Position numbers and translations under genes: made by a program
Notes under the pieces: model-generated
Told to the model about the DNA's origin: nothing
Database searches by the model: none
Seen by the model: the letters and a program-made list of their open reading frames with translations, nothing else
DNA from: Gemmatimonadota bacterium
GTDB taxonomy: Bacteria; Gemmatimonadota; Gemmatimonadetes; Palauibacterales; Palauibacteraceae
NCBI GenBank assembly: GCA_022825725.1
Contig: JAJDWE010000081.1
Coordinates: 1-64,000 of the forward strand
Direction: 5' to 3'
DNA: 64,000 nucleotides
Shown here: positions 26,567 to 34,879 of the stretch, in pieces
How the letters are laid out: each line of letters opens with the position of its first letter
Numbering within the stretch: the stretch's first letter is position 1

Positions 26567-28636
26567 TCAGCGGAGGGCGGCGGCGACGTTGCCGCCATCC
26601 ACGGTGAGGATCGCGCCGGTCGTCGCGCGGGCGAGTGCCAGGGAAACGAAGGCCCGGGCGACATCCCCGGCTCGGACCTCGCGGCCGAGGAGGTTGCCGC
26701 GCATGTAGGCGTCCTCGGTCACGCCGCGCGCCTCGGAGCGGGCCGCGATCATCTCCTCGGTGAGGACGCCGCTCCGGATACGGTCGGCGTTGACCCCGTT
26801 CGACCGGATGCCCTCCCATCCGTGTTCGATGGCGTACTGGCGGACGAGTCCGAGGGTCGCCGCCTTCGGCAATCCGTACGGGCCGAAGTCGGGACCCGGG
26901 TTGACCGCCTGCTTCGAGACGTTGAAGAGGAGGCAGCCGCCCGTCCCCTGCGCGCGCATCATGCGCAGGGCCGCGCGCGTGACGCGCTGGTGGGCGAAGA
27001 AGTTCAGTTCGAAGCTCTCCCGCAGCACCTCGTCCGTCACGTCGGCCATGGGACCGCGCCAGGCTGCCCCGGCGTTCGAGACGAGGATGTCGACACCGCC
27101 GAAGCGGGCGGCGACGGTGGCGAACGCGCGGTCCACGGAGGCGTCGTCCGTCACGTCGCAGGGGACGGCGAGCCCCGCTCCGGCCTCGGCGGCGGCGTCG
27201 AGCGAGGAGCCCGGCAGGTCGAAGAGCGCCACCTCGGCGCCGGCGTCCCGGAACGCCGCGGCCGTGGCCCGGCCGATCGCGCCCGCGCCGCCCGTGACGA
27301 CCACGACGTGACGGGCCAGCGCCTTTTCCTTCGCACCGGCCAGTTTCGCCTGTTCGAGCGACCAGTATTCGATGTCGAACAGCTCGGCCTCGGTGATGCT
27401 CTCGAAGCGGTCCATGCTCTCCGCGTCCGCGATGACATCGACGGTCGTCTCGGCGAGGTCGGCCGCCGCGGCCGCGGCCCGGGCGTCCCGTCCGCTCGCG
27501 AACAGCCCCACGCCCGGCACCAGGACCACGCGCGGACTCGGGTCGAGCATGCGCTTCGTCCCGCCGTAGCGCGGGTTGTGGCGCTCGAAGTAGGCCGTGT
27601 ACGCCGTTCGGTAGGCTTCGACCGCGGCCCGCGCCTCCCGGGTCCAGGCGGCGAGATCGCCGGCGGGCGGCGCGGGCAGCACGACGGGGAGCGGCTTCGT
27701 GCGGATCGCGTGATCCGGCGTCACGGTGCCGACCTGGCTGTAGCGCGTCATTTCGGCGCCGACGACGTACGCCTGGATGTCCGGGCTTGTCCGGTGCTCG
27801 AGGATGAAGCGCTCGAAATCCCCCGCCCCGCCCTCCTGCGCCTCGCTGCCCCGCCGGTTGGCGAGCATGCCGCGGATGGCCGGCGCGATCTCGCCCGCGG
27901 AGGCGGGCGCCGACGGCGGTTCCGCGGCGGCGAAGACCTTCCGGCGGCCGCCTTCGATGCGCGCCTCGGCCAGGCTCACCCACTCGATCATGAGTTCGTA
28001 CGCCTCGTGCGCCGTGTCCCCGAAGGTGAAGAGCCCGTGTTTGAGCAGAACCAGGCCTTCGGCCTCCGGGTGGGCGTCCGCGGCTGCTTTCGCGGCCTTC
28101 GCAAGATCGAACCCCGGCATGATGTAGGGGACGATCGCAGCGCGGTCGCCGTACACCTCGCGGCAGATCTCCTCCCCGTGCGGCTGGTCCGTCAGCACGA
28201 GCGCCGCGTTGGCGTGCGTGTGGTCGATGAACGTGCGCGGCACCCACGCGTGCAGCAGCGTCTCGACCGACGGGTTCGGCGCCGTGCTGTCGAGCAGGTT
28301 GCGGCGCTGCAGGTTAACCATGTCCTCGTCGGACAGGGCGTCGACCCCGGCCAACGCGAGGAGCGGATCGAGCTGGACCGCCGGAAGCCCGGGCGGCTCG
28401 ATCGTCCCCATGTCCCACCCGCTCCCCTTCACGTACAGCACGTCCAGATCCGCCCCGGTCACGTCGCGGGTCCTGGACTTGACCGAGGTGTTCCCGCCCC
28501 CGTGGAGCACGAGTCGCGGTTCCGACCCGAGGAGCCGCGTCGTGTACACCCGCAGCGCGAGGTCCTCCCCCACGCCCTCGGCCGCATACCGCTCGACGAC
28601 CTCCGCCGCCTCGCGATCGTTCCACATACTCTTCAT
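26567..28636 (-). CDS. Bifunctional rhamnulose-1-phosphate aldolase / short-chain dehydrogenase
   Basis: A 689-aa fusion. Residues about 1-400 form a class II aldolase/adducin domain: LVLHGGGNTSVKSR, YVKGSGWDMGTI, and the zinc-binding FIDHTHANA with LLKHGLFTFGD. Residues about 430-689 form an NAD-binding SDR domain: VVVTGGAGAIGRATA, VSNAGAAW and the YxxxK motif in FGPYGLPKAATL. This architecture (RhaD/RhaE-like) cleaves rhamnulose-1-phosphate to DHAP and lactaldehyde and oxidises the lactaldehyde. No other rhamnose genes are adjacent, so the pathway must be completed elsewhere. The start ATG at 28636 is preceded by GGAGGGAG; a second ATG lies nine bases downstream. Confidence 0.92.
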   Translation of the reverse strand: MKSMWNDREAAEVVERYAAEGVGEDLALRVYTTRLLGSEPRLVLHGGGNTSVKSRTRDVTGADLDVLYVKGSGWDMGTIEPPGLPAVQLDPLLALAGVDALSDEDMVNLQRRNLLDSTAPNPSVETLLHAWVPRTFIDHTHANAALVLTDQPHGEEICREVYGDRAAIVPYIMPGFDLAKAAKAAADAHPEAEGLVLLKHGLFTFGDTAHEAYELMIEWVSLAEARIEGGRRKVFAAAEPPSAPASAGEIAPAIRGMLANRRGSEAQEGGAGDFERFILEHRTSPDIQAYVVGAEMTRYSQVGTVTPDHAIRTKPLPVVLPAPPAGDLAAWTREARAAVEAYRTAYTAYFERHNPRYGGTKRMLDPSPRVVLVPGVGLFASGRDARAAAAAADLAETTVDVIADAESMDRFESITEAELFDIEYWSLEQAKLAGAKEKALARHVVVVTGGAGAIGRATAAAFRDAGAEVALFDLPGSSLDAAAEAGAGLAVPCDVTDDASVDRAFATVAARFGGVDILVSNAGAAWRGPMADVTDEVLRESFELNFFAHQRVTRAALRMMRAQGTGGCLLFNVSKQAVNPGPDFGPYGLPKAATLGLVRQYAIEHGWEGIRSNGVNADRIRSGVLTEEMIAARSEARGVTEDAYMRGNLLGREVRAGDVARAFVSLALARATTGAILTVDGGNVAAALR

Positions 28637-28744
28637 CTCATGCTCTCCCTCCGCGAATCCACGCCGCAGTCGCGCAGGACGCTACCCGCGTCGAAGGAGT
28701 CCGTCCAGCGCGGTGGCCCAGGGCCGCGGCCTAGTGCGAGCCGG

Positions 28745-29131
28745 CTACCAGAGAACCGGCGCCGGGTAGGCGGAGATCGCCTCGTCAGGAGTGACGATCG
28801 TGAGGCCGTTGAGAATGGCCTGAGAGACGAGGCCACGGTCGAACGGGTCGGTGTGGAGCGACGGCAGCAACACATCGTGGGCTGCGGAAGCCTCGTCGAA
28901 GGGAAGCGCCTCCAGCCCCAGCCATTCACGTCGGCTGGCCACATAGCGGGCCGGAGAGTCAGGGAGCGGAAGCCGGCCGAGGCGATGCTTGATCGCGATT
29001 TCCCAGGCCGAGAGTGCGCTCAGGTAGACCGTGTTCTCCGGGTTGCGGCAGGCCGACCGGGCGGTCGCCGTCAGTTGAGGGTCCGCCGCAGCCAGCCACA
29101 GGAAGGTGCAGGTATCGACAAGCAGTTTCAC
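28745..29131 (-). CDS. PIN-domain toxin (Sll0205-type) of a Phd-PIN pair
   Basis: A 128-aa PIN domain: KLLVDTCTFLWLAAADPQLT (first Asp), SALSAWEIAIKHRLGRL (Glu, with the W-E-I-A-K pattern of the Sll0205-like subgroup) and LHTDPFDRGLVSQAI (the DPFDR motif, catalytic Asp). Predicted RNase toxin. The start is GTG, overlapping the antitoxin stop by four bases (GTGA). Length and motifs are complete, so it should be active. Confidence 0.9.
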   Translation of the reverse strand: MKLLVDTCTFLWLAAADPQLTATARSACRNPENTVYLSALSAWEIAIKHRLGRLPLPDSPARYVASRREWLGLEALPFDEASAAHDVLLPSLHTDPFDRGLVSQAILNGLTIVTPDEAISAYPAPVLW

Positions 29132-29376
29132 GGCTTGTCGCTGGCGCCCCCGAACGCACGCAGCAGTTCATCCGGGAGCGGCTCGAAGAAGCTCGCCGGC
29201 ACGCGCATGCCGCGATCGATCCCGATGGGACGCTTCTCCTCGGGAGCCGCGCGCAGCGGGCGGATTTCGGCAATCGGCACGTTCCGACGGCAGAGGGTGA
29301 CCGTCTCCCCGCGCTCCACCCGGGCCAGATATCGGGACAGACCGGCCCGAGCTTCGGCAATGTTGACCTTGATCAT
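29128..29376 (-). CDS. Phd/YefM-type antitoxin
   Basis: An 82-aa protein. MIKVNIAEARAGLSRYLARV, then ERGETVTLCRRNVPIAEIRP, is the Phd DNA-binding domain. The C-terminal extension (PASFFEPLPDELLRAFGG) would thread over the PIN toxin. An upstream ATG in the same frame (29394) adds six residues lacking family similarity, so the start at 29374-29376 is chosen. An inverted repeat overlaps this start and may be the autoregulatory operator. Confidence 0.88.
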   Translation of the reverse strand: MIKVNIAEARAGLSRYLARVERGETVTLCRRNVPIAEIRPLRAAPEEKRPIGIDRGMRVPASFFEPLPDELLRAFGGASDKP

Positions 29377-29401
29377 GTACAACAACCTATACAACTACAT
29401 G
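29374..29401. promoter_or_regulatory. Operator candidate over the Phd antitoxin start
   Basis: CATGTA (29374-29379) and TACATG (29396-29401) are inverse arms 22 bp apart centre to centre, with TACAAC repeats between them. The left arm includes the antitoxin ATG. Phd-type antitoxins repress their own operons at such palindromes. Confidence 0.35.
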
Positions 29402-29407
29402 GCCATG

Positions 29408-31462
29408 TCAACGGCCGGCGGTGGTGACGGCCTCTTTCTTGTCCGGGTGGACGGGGGACGTTTCCCACTCGTATTCCTCGCCCAGCACCCAGCGGTAGTA
29501 CCAGTCCAGTTCGACGTTCGCTTTGAACAGCCGCTGCTGGAGCTCCACCCAGCCGTGCCCCTGCTCGGGCGCCACGTAGAGGTGCGTCGGGACGCCGTTG
29601 TGCTTCAGTCCCTGGTACAGTTCGACGGACTGCGGCATCGGCACGCGCTCGTCGTTCTCTCCGACGAGGACGAGGGTCGGGGTCACGACCTTGTGGAGCT
29701 CGAAGAGCGGTGAATCGGCCATGTACTGTTCGATCGGGGCGTCCTCGGACCACGGGGTGCCCCCGAACCACGGCGTGCGATAGATGCGGACGTCGGATTG
29801 CGCGTACATCGACATCCAGTTCACGGCCCCCGCGCCCGAGGACGCCGCTTTGAAGCGGTCCGTCCAGGTGATGATCTTGTTCGTCATGTGGCCGCCGGCG
29901 CTCCAGCCCATCTTCGCCATGCGGTCGCCGTCCACGAGTCCTCGCTCGATGAGATGATCCACACCGGCCATCACGTCCTTGTGGGCCTGGTCGAAGTAGT
30001 TGCCGATCATGTTGCGCAGGAAGTCGTCGCCGTATCCGGTGGACCCGCGATAATTGGGCTTGAAGACGAACCATCCGCGGGCGGCGAGCACGGTTTCGTA
30101 GTTGCTCGAGCGCGCGAAGCGGAACTTGTCGGAGGACGGGGGGCCTCCGTGCGTCTGCACGACGAGCGGGTACCGCTCGCCCTCCTGGTAGTCGATGGGG
30201 TAGAAGATGAGACCCTCCACCTCGACACCGTCGTCGCCGGCGTACTGCACGGCTTCCATACGCGGCAGGAGGAACTCTTCGGCGAGGTAGTCGAAGAGGT
30301 GCGTGACCTGGCGTGCCGGGCCCGATCCCGCCATCGCCCACAGGTCCCCGGCGTTGGTCGAACTGCTGACGGCGTAGAGGTGCATGCCGGATGAAGGATG
30401 ATAGTCCCAGGCGCCGACGGAGTGGTCTCCCTCCGTGACCGCCTCGGCGCGCCCCGCATCGGAAGCATCGGCGGGTACGGAGTAGATCTGCTGGCGAACG
30501 CCGGTATTCGCGCGGAAGTAGATCGAGCGGCCGTCTCGCGACCACACCGCGGCGTTGACGTCGAAGCTGCCTCCTGGCACCACGGAGACGGGATCGCCAC
30601 CGTCGGTCGGGACGACGAACAGGCGCTGGTTGAAGTAGAAGTCGCTCAGTTCGTCGTTCGTGTTCGCGACGAAGAGCGCGTGGCGGTTGTCCGGAGAAAG
30701 GGACGCGCCGACTTCCCCCACGTGATTGTCGGTGATCCGGCGCGCACCGGTCCCATCGGGACCCATCACCCACAGTTCCGAGTTCAGCAGGTCGTCGTAG
30801 AGGGCGGTGGGCGCCAACTGCACGAGGAGGAGCGTGCCGTCGCGCGAGGTCGAATACCCTCGGACCATCAGGCCGGCCTCCGTCACGCGCTCCGCGGCGC
30901 CGCCCTCGCTCGGCACCCGCCACAGTCCGGTCGGGAGCTTGTCCTCCTCATAGCGAAACACGTTGTCGTTGACCGCTTCGCGCGCCTTTTCGGCCTCCGA
31001 CTTCTCGTCGACCGCCATGAAGTAGATCCAGGCGCCATCGCCGGACCACGAAATCGAACCCACGGGCGTCGGGTGCTCGCTCACGGCGCCGGCCTCGCCG
31101 CCGCGGGTCGGCATCACGAACACCTGGTTGTGCTCCGTATCGTGCCGGTTCGCGACGAAGGCGACGCGCGAGCCGTCGGGCGACCAGCGCGGGCTCGATT
31201 CACCGCCCTCGCCGTTCGTCATGCGCGTCGTACCGGAGCCGTCCATCGCGACACGCCAGATGTGGGAAACCGTGGCGTTGGCTTCCCAGTCGGTGTCCGT
31301 CCTCACGTAGAGCACTTCCGACCCGTCCGGCGATATCCGCGGGTCGGCGAGACCGGGGATGTCGATCAGATCCACGATCGTCATCGCGCGGCGCTGGCCG
31401 GAGAGTGGGACGGTGGAGACGAGGACGGCGAGGATTCCGAGTCCGAGGGTGCGGCGAGACAT
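29408..31462 (-). CDS. Secreted S9-family peptidase, 684 aa
   Basis: A signal peptide (RRTLGLGILAVLVSTVPLSG, Q) precedes a PD40-type beta-propeller (PRWSPDGSRVAFVANR; SISWSGDGAWIYF) and a C-terminal S9C hydrolase domain. The catalytic triad is visible: serine in MGWSAGGHMT (about S521), aspartate in LVGENDERVP (about D604) and histidine in PEQGHGWVE (about H636). It is likely an acylaminoacyl/dipeptidyl-type oligopeptidase acting outside the inner membrane. AGGAG lies nine bases before the ATG. It is flanked on both sides by toxin-antitoxin pairs on the same strand. It is smaller than, and only distantly similar to, the S9 peptidase at 12925. Confidence 0.93.
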   Translation of the reverse strand: MSRRTLGLGILAVLVSTVPLSGQRRAMTIVDLIDIPGLADPRISPDGSEVLYVRTDTDWEANATVSHIWRVAMDGSGTTRMTNGEGGESSPRWSPDGSRVAFVANRHDTEHNQVFVMPTRGGEAGAVSEHPTPVGSISWSGDGAWIYFMAVDEKSEAEKAREAVNDNVFRYEEDKLPTGLWRVPSEGGAAERVTEAGLMVRGYSTSRDGTLLLVQLAPTALYDDLLNSELWVMGPDGTGARRITDNHVGEVGASLSPDNRHALFVANTNDELSDFYFNQRLFVVPTDGGDPVSVVPGGSFDVNAAVWSRDGRSIYFRANTGVRQQIYSVPADASDAGRAEAVTEGDHSVGAWDYHPSSGMHLYAVSSSTNAGDLWAMAGSGPARQVTHLFDYLAEEFLLPRMEAVQYAGDDGVEVEGLIFYPIDYQEGERYPLVVQTHGGPPSSDKFRFARSSNYETVLAARGWFVFKPNYRGSTGYGDDFLRNMIGNYFDQAHKDVMAGVDHLIERGLVDGDRMAKMGWSAGGHMTNKIITWTDRFKAASSGAGAVNWMSMYAQSDVRIYRTPWFGGTPWSEDAPIEQYMADSPLFELHKVVTPTLVLVGENDERVPMPQSVELYQGLKHNGVPTHLYVAPEQGHGWVELQQRLFKANVELDWYYRWVLGEEYEWETSPVHPDKKEAVTTAGR

Positions 31463-31546
31463 GGCACATCTCCTGCGATTCGCGGGGTTCGTCGCGGTCC
31501 ATCGATGTTGGTGGAGCGGTTCCCCCGGGACAAGGGTCCGGTGGGG

Positions 31547-31963
31547 TCAGGCCGCGCCGGGCACCGTCGCGAAACCCGCTGTTTGAAAGTGCCGGTCCAG
31601 CGTCAGGGCTTCGTCGATCCCGAGTTCGCGCATCACCGTGAAGCTGACGGCGTCGGCAAGTGAGAAGCGCTGGTCGGCGAAGCGCCTGAGCCAGCGATCG
31701 ATGGCGGCGGCCTCTCGCTCGGGGGTCGTGTATTCGATCCGGTTGGGTGGCTGCCGGATCGCCTCGAGGAAGGCGAGCGCGACCTGTCGCCCCCCCCGCC
31801 GCAGGAGAAGCGCATGGGTCTCGGCGACCACGAGGTTCGTCGTCACGACCGCGACACCTTCACGCACGCGTGTGCGAAGGACCGCCGCCACCCGCTCGTG
31901 ATCGGGGTGCGAGAGGTCGGATAGCGGATACCACGCGCTCGTATCCACGAACAGCGCCCTCAC
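31547..31963 (-). CDS. vapC: PIN-domain toxin (VapC-type)
   Basis: A 138-aa PIN protein: ALFVDTSAWYPLSDLSHPDH (Asp), VVTTNLVVAETHALLLRRGG (Glu) and RFSLADAVSFTVMRELGID (SxxDAVSF, catalytic Asp). The DTSAWY...SLADAVSF pattern is the common VapC subgroup. The start is GTG, overlapping the stop of the preceding antitoxin gene (GTGA). Confidence 0.9.
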   Translation of the reverse strand: MRALFVDTSAWYPLSDLSHPDHERVAAVLRTRVREGVAVVTTNLVVAETHALLLRRGGRQVALAFLEAIRQPPNRIEYTTPEREAAAIDRWLRRFADQRFSLADAVSFTVMRELGIDEALTLDRHFQTAGFATVPGAA

Positions 31964-32316
31964 TCGGAGGCACCGTCCGGGGGTTCGTTCGGCGGGCCAT
32001 TCCCCGGTCCGGATGACCAGGACGCGATCTCACCGGAGGCGAGGACCTCGTCGTGATCGCGCGCGGCGTCGACGTGCGGGGGGTCTTCGGCGGCCGCGGC
32101 TCCGCGGAAGAGGCCGATGACCGAGAGCGCGGGGTGGTGGTCCGGATCGAAGAGTTGCGTTTCCAGCGCCTCCAGTCCGCGCCTCAGGACATCCGACTTG
32201 GTAGTGGCGAGCGTGTCCCGCAAACGCCCGAGCCGATCCTGATCGGCTGGCGCCAGATAGACCTGCACCGGTTCCGCGACCCGTCCGCCTTCGCGAGTTT
32301 CATGAATCTCATTCAT
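31960..32316 (-). CDS. Ribbon-helix-helix antitoxin partner of VapC
   Basis: A 118-aa protein. The segment EPVQVYLAPADQDRLGRLRD, then TLATTKSDVLRRGLEALETQ, looks like a ribbon-helix-helix DNA-binding domain (one beta strand then two helices). The long C-terminal tail is acidic and proline-rich (GPGNGPPNEPPDGASE) and may be disordered until it binds toxin. The gene overlaps the toxin by four bases. The start codon lies inside a perfect inverted repeat (32300-32325), suggesting autoregulation at the start site. The ATG at 32316 is chosen; no later start would keep the strand. Confidence 0.8.
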   Translation of the reverse strand: MNEIHETREGGRVAEPVQVYLAPADQDRLGRLRDTLATTKSDVLRRGLEALETQLFDPDHHPALSVIGLFRGAAAAEDPPHVDAARDHDEVLASGEIASWSSGPGNGPPNEPPDGASE

Positions 32317-32325
32317 GATTCATGA
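32300..32325. promoter_or_regulatory. Perfect 9-bp inverted repeat over an antitoxin start codon
   Basis: TCATGAATC (32300-32308) and GATTCATGA (32317-32325) are perfect inverse arms with an 8-bp spacer, TCATTCAT, which contains the antitoxin start (32314-32316). The A+T-rich composition stands out from the surroundings. A likely binding site for the RHH antitoxin. Confidence 0.55.
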
Positions 32326-32386
32326 TACCGTGTCGGGCGCCGCGATACCAGCCGAGCCCGCGGGTCAGCCCACGGGGGAAACGGGA

Positions 32387-33487
32387 TCAGGCGGTGGCGT
32401 CTCGGATGGCCGCGAGGTGGTCGTCGGTGAGGCCGTCCATCTCGAACGTGGACACGCCGGAGGCGCCGGCCTCCCGGGCCGTCGCGATGGCCTCCGCGAG
32501 CGCGGGGGGATCGAGCGCGGGCAGGTAGAGTCCGGCGTTCAGCGGCGTGGCCGCCCCCCCGCGCACGTTGCCGTCCGTGGCGGCGAGGGCCGCGACCCCC
32601 TCGCGCACGCCGTCCCCGATCCAGGGGATGTCCTCCAGATAGAAGCTCTGGTAGAGCATCGGGAAGAACCGGTCGAGGGGCCACCGGTCCCAGTCCTGGC
32701 GGACCAGCGTGCGGGCGATGGAAGGGGTCGGGAAGACGGCGGCGGTGATGGGTTTCCCGTGCTCGTGGGCCGCCTCGGCGAGTTCCCGCACGACCCCGGT
32801 CACGGAGTCCCAGCGGAAGCGGCGCCAGGCCTCGTCGGCGGGCGGGTCGGGGATCTCCAGCGGATCCCTCCCATCGAGAGCGGCGAACTGTTCGCGGCAG
32901 ACGTCGCAGTAGCAGAAGTCGAACTCCGGGTGCTCGACATCCTGCACGAGGTCATAGGTCTCCCACAGAGCGCGCGGGAGGATGACGTCGCAGTGGCGCA
33001 CGTAGTCGAGATGGACGCCGTCCACCGCCGGGTGGGCGGCGAGGTCCGCGATGCGTCCGCGCAGGTAGTCGCGCACGGGTCCGCGCGACGGGCAGACCCA
33101 CTTGTAGTATCCGACGTAAGGGGGGTGGTCGAGCGAACTCTCCAGGTTCCGGCTCACCGTGAACCACTCCGGGTGGTTTTCCTGCACCCAGGCGTCGCCG
33201 TTGCGGTTCATCGTCCAGAACCAGCGGTGATACTCGAGTCCCTCCGCGCGGGCGGCTCCCGAGACCAGATCGACGTCCCCGCCGCCCACGAGGACCGCGT
33301 GGAAGCCGACCTCCCGCAGTCGGGCGAACCGTTCGCGCCAGGCGGCGGTGTCGCGATCGCGGTCCCCGTGAACCCACGTCCACAGCGTGAAGGGCGCCTC
33401 CGGATCGGGCGGGAACGCGCAGGCGGGAAGCGCCGCACCCAGCGCCGCCGCGCTGCCGGCGGCCCGGACGAACTCTCTGCGCCTCAC
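32387..33487 (-). CDS. Tat-exported glycoside hydrolase-like TIM-barrel protein
   Basis: A 366-aa protein starting from GTG (33485-33487), which overlaps the preceding gene's TGA. The N-terminus RRREFVRAAGSAAALGAALP, ending ACA, has the twin-arginine pattern RRxF and a possible lipobox. The mature part reads like a family 10-type / DUF4015 glycosidase barrel: FTLWTWVHGD at the start, DGVHLDYVRH at the predicted active-site strand, FFPMLYQSFY, and GVSTFEMDGL at the end. A cysteine pair, FCYCDVCREQF, sits beside the barrel, as in related sugar hydrolases acting on extracellular glycans. The substrate is unknown. It is coupled to a CBM9-like protein, suggesting a two-gene glycan module. Confidence 0.75.
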   Translation of the reverse strand: MRRREFVRAAGSAAALGAALPACAFPPDPEAPFTLWTWVHGDRDRDTAAWRERFARLREVGFHAVLVGGGDVDLVSGAARAEGLEYHRWFWTMNRNGDAWVQENHPEWFTVSRNLESSLDHPPYVGYYKWVCPSRGPVRDYLRGRIADLAAHPAVDGVHLDYVRHCDVILPRALWETYDLVQDVEHPEFDFCYCDVCREQFAALDGRDPLEIPDPPADEAWRRFRWDSVTGVVRELAEAAHEHGKPITAAVFPTPSIARTLVRQDWDRWPLDRFFPMLYQSFYLEDIPWIGDGVREGVAALAATDGNVRGGAATPLNAGLYLPALDPPALAEAIATAREAGASGVSTFEMDGLTDDHLAAIRDATA

Positions 33488-34332
33488 GGGGAGTCGTCCC
33501 GACCGGCGACGAAACGCACGACACCCCACCTCTCCGGTATGTGCATGTCGATCTCCCCCTGCGGCGACCACACCCAGTTCTCCTCCGGATGGTCGCTCCA
33601 GTCCACGGGTTCCCGCTCCTTCCGGTACTGCCCGTCCACGACGACGAGCGGCCACTGTACGCGGGAGAAGTTCACGCGCCAGACCTCGCCGGGGCGAGGG
33701 GTCGCGACCGCGGCGTCCGCGGGCGCGCCGGGCGGACGCAGCGCCGACCACGGGATCGCGATCTCGACCGACCAGCCGGCGTCCTCGTCGGTCGGGTCGT
33801 TGAGCGTGCCCTCGAGACGCACCGCGGTGCGCAGACCCTCGATGTCCCAGGCGACGTTCGCCTTCCCCTTCCGGCGGTACGGCTTGTCGAGAAAGAGATC
33901 GAACTCGGTCCCGAGCGCGTTGATCTCGAGTTCGTAGTAGGCGAGACCGTCGCCATCCGGATCGAGAAAGACCTCGAAGTCGTGTTCCCGGTAGACGATC
34001 GCGTCGCGGTCGGCCAGCGTGGCCCAGAGGTGCGGCTCCTCGAGTTCGGCGCCCACGTAGAGAAAGTGTTCGTCCCACGCGATCTTCGCGCGCGTCCCGA
34101 CGTAGGGATCGGGCCAGCCGGGGCCGCGAATGTCGACGAAGGGTTCGGTCCACGGCGCGGCGCGCCAGGCCGCATCGTCCAGCGACCCGTCGATCGCGGG
34201 CGGGGAGGCGGCGGGCGGCGCGTTGTATTCCCGCGGCGCGGCCGGTGCCTGGCCCGCCGAAGGGGCGACCGCCGGGATCCCCGACGCAGCGAGTGCGGTC
34301 AAAAAAACGCGTGACGGGTCGACGCGGAGCAT
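33484..34332 (-). CDS. Exported carbohydrate-binding CBM9-like protein
   Basis: A 282-aa protein. A weak signal segment (VFLTALAASGIPAVAPSAGQ) precedes a CBM9-like beta-sandwich: PPAIDGSLDDAAWRAAPWTE (start of domain), TRAKIAWDEHFLYVGAELEE, REHDFEVFLDPDGDGLAYYE, and WSVEIAIPWSALR before GEVWRVNFSRVQWP. This series is the classic CBM9 pattern seen alone in many exported proteins. It probably binds a glycan for the downstream hydrolase, whose GTG start overlaps this stop codon. The next gene upstream ends five bases from the ATG here, but it is unlikely to be functionally linked. Confidence 0.85.
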   Translation of the reverse strand: MLRVDPSRVFLTALAASGIPAVAPSAGQAPAAPREYNAPPAASPPAIDGSLDDAAWRAAPWTEPFVDIRGPGWPDPYVGTRAKIAWDEHFLYVGAELEEPHLWATLADRDAIVYREHDFEVFLDPDGDGLAYYELEINALGTEFDLFLDKPYRRKGKANVAWDIEGLRTAVRLEGTLNDPTDEDAGWSVEIAIPWSALRPPGAPADAAVATPRPGEVWRVNFSRVQWPLVVVDGQYRKEREPVDWSDHPEENWVWSPQGEIDMHIPERWGVVRFVAGRDDSP

Positions 34333-34337
34333 GCCGG

Positions 34338-34823
34338 CTATCCTCCAGCGGAGGGGAACACCTGGAAGATCCCGCTGGTCGCCGGCGTCTCGATCGCCAG
34401 GTTCCCCTGCGCATCCAGGATCCAGACGTTCACGCGATACCAACCCTGGAAGGCGAACGAAGTAAGCCGCACGGTTTCCTCGACCGATTCTCCCGGCGCG
34501 AGTTCGACCATGCGCTCGACGATGTCCGAAATCGTGACGTCGGGGCCGCAGTGCAGCCGCGGGTTGTAGACCGCTTCGAACTCCACCTCGAGGTTCGTCA
34601 CACCGACCGGTTTGGTCCCGCAGGCATCCTTGAAGACCGGGCTGCTCGAGACGTTCCGGGTGGTGACGGCGATCGACTGGGCAGGTTGGTACTCGGCCCG
34701 TGCCACGCAGACTTCGAGACCGTGTTGCGTCTCGCATAGAGAAACGGCCGGTCCCGTCGCGTCCTCACCGCATGAGAGGACAAGGATGGCGGCCAGTACG
34801 GGCATGGCGATCCTGCGTGACAT
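34338..34823 (-). CDS. Lipoprotein, paralogue of the adjacent 34880 gene
   Basis: A 161-aa protein. MSRRIAMPVLAAILVLSCGE has lipobox VLSC, so it is membrane-anchored. The mature domain is a predicted beta sandwich: LCETQHGLEVCVARAEYQPA, ITTRNVSSSPVFKDACGT-like strand pairs, LHCGPDVTISDIVERMVELA, and FAFQGWYRVNVWILD at the end, ending SGIFQVFP. It resembles small intracellular proteinase inhibitor / fibronectin-like lipoproteins, but no family is certain. It has the same length (161 aa) as its neighbour and aligned cysteines (30, 39, 68, 92 versus 31, 40, 69, 93). An upstream in-frame ATG at 34967 lacks a signal and is rejected. Confidence 0.75.
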   Translation of the reverse strand: MSRRIAMPVLAAILVLSCGEDATGPAVSLCETQHGLEVCVARAEYQPAQSIAVTTRNVSSSPVFKDACGTKPVGVTNLEVEFEAVYNPRLHCGPDVTISDIVERMVELAPGESVEETVRLTSFAFQGWYRVNVWILDAQGNLAIETPATSGIFQVFPSAGG

Positions 34824-34879
34824 CTTCGGTCTCCAGAGGTTCACGGGTATGATCCCTCGGAATCTACGGGACGAAGGGT

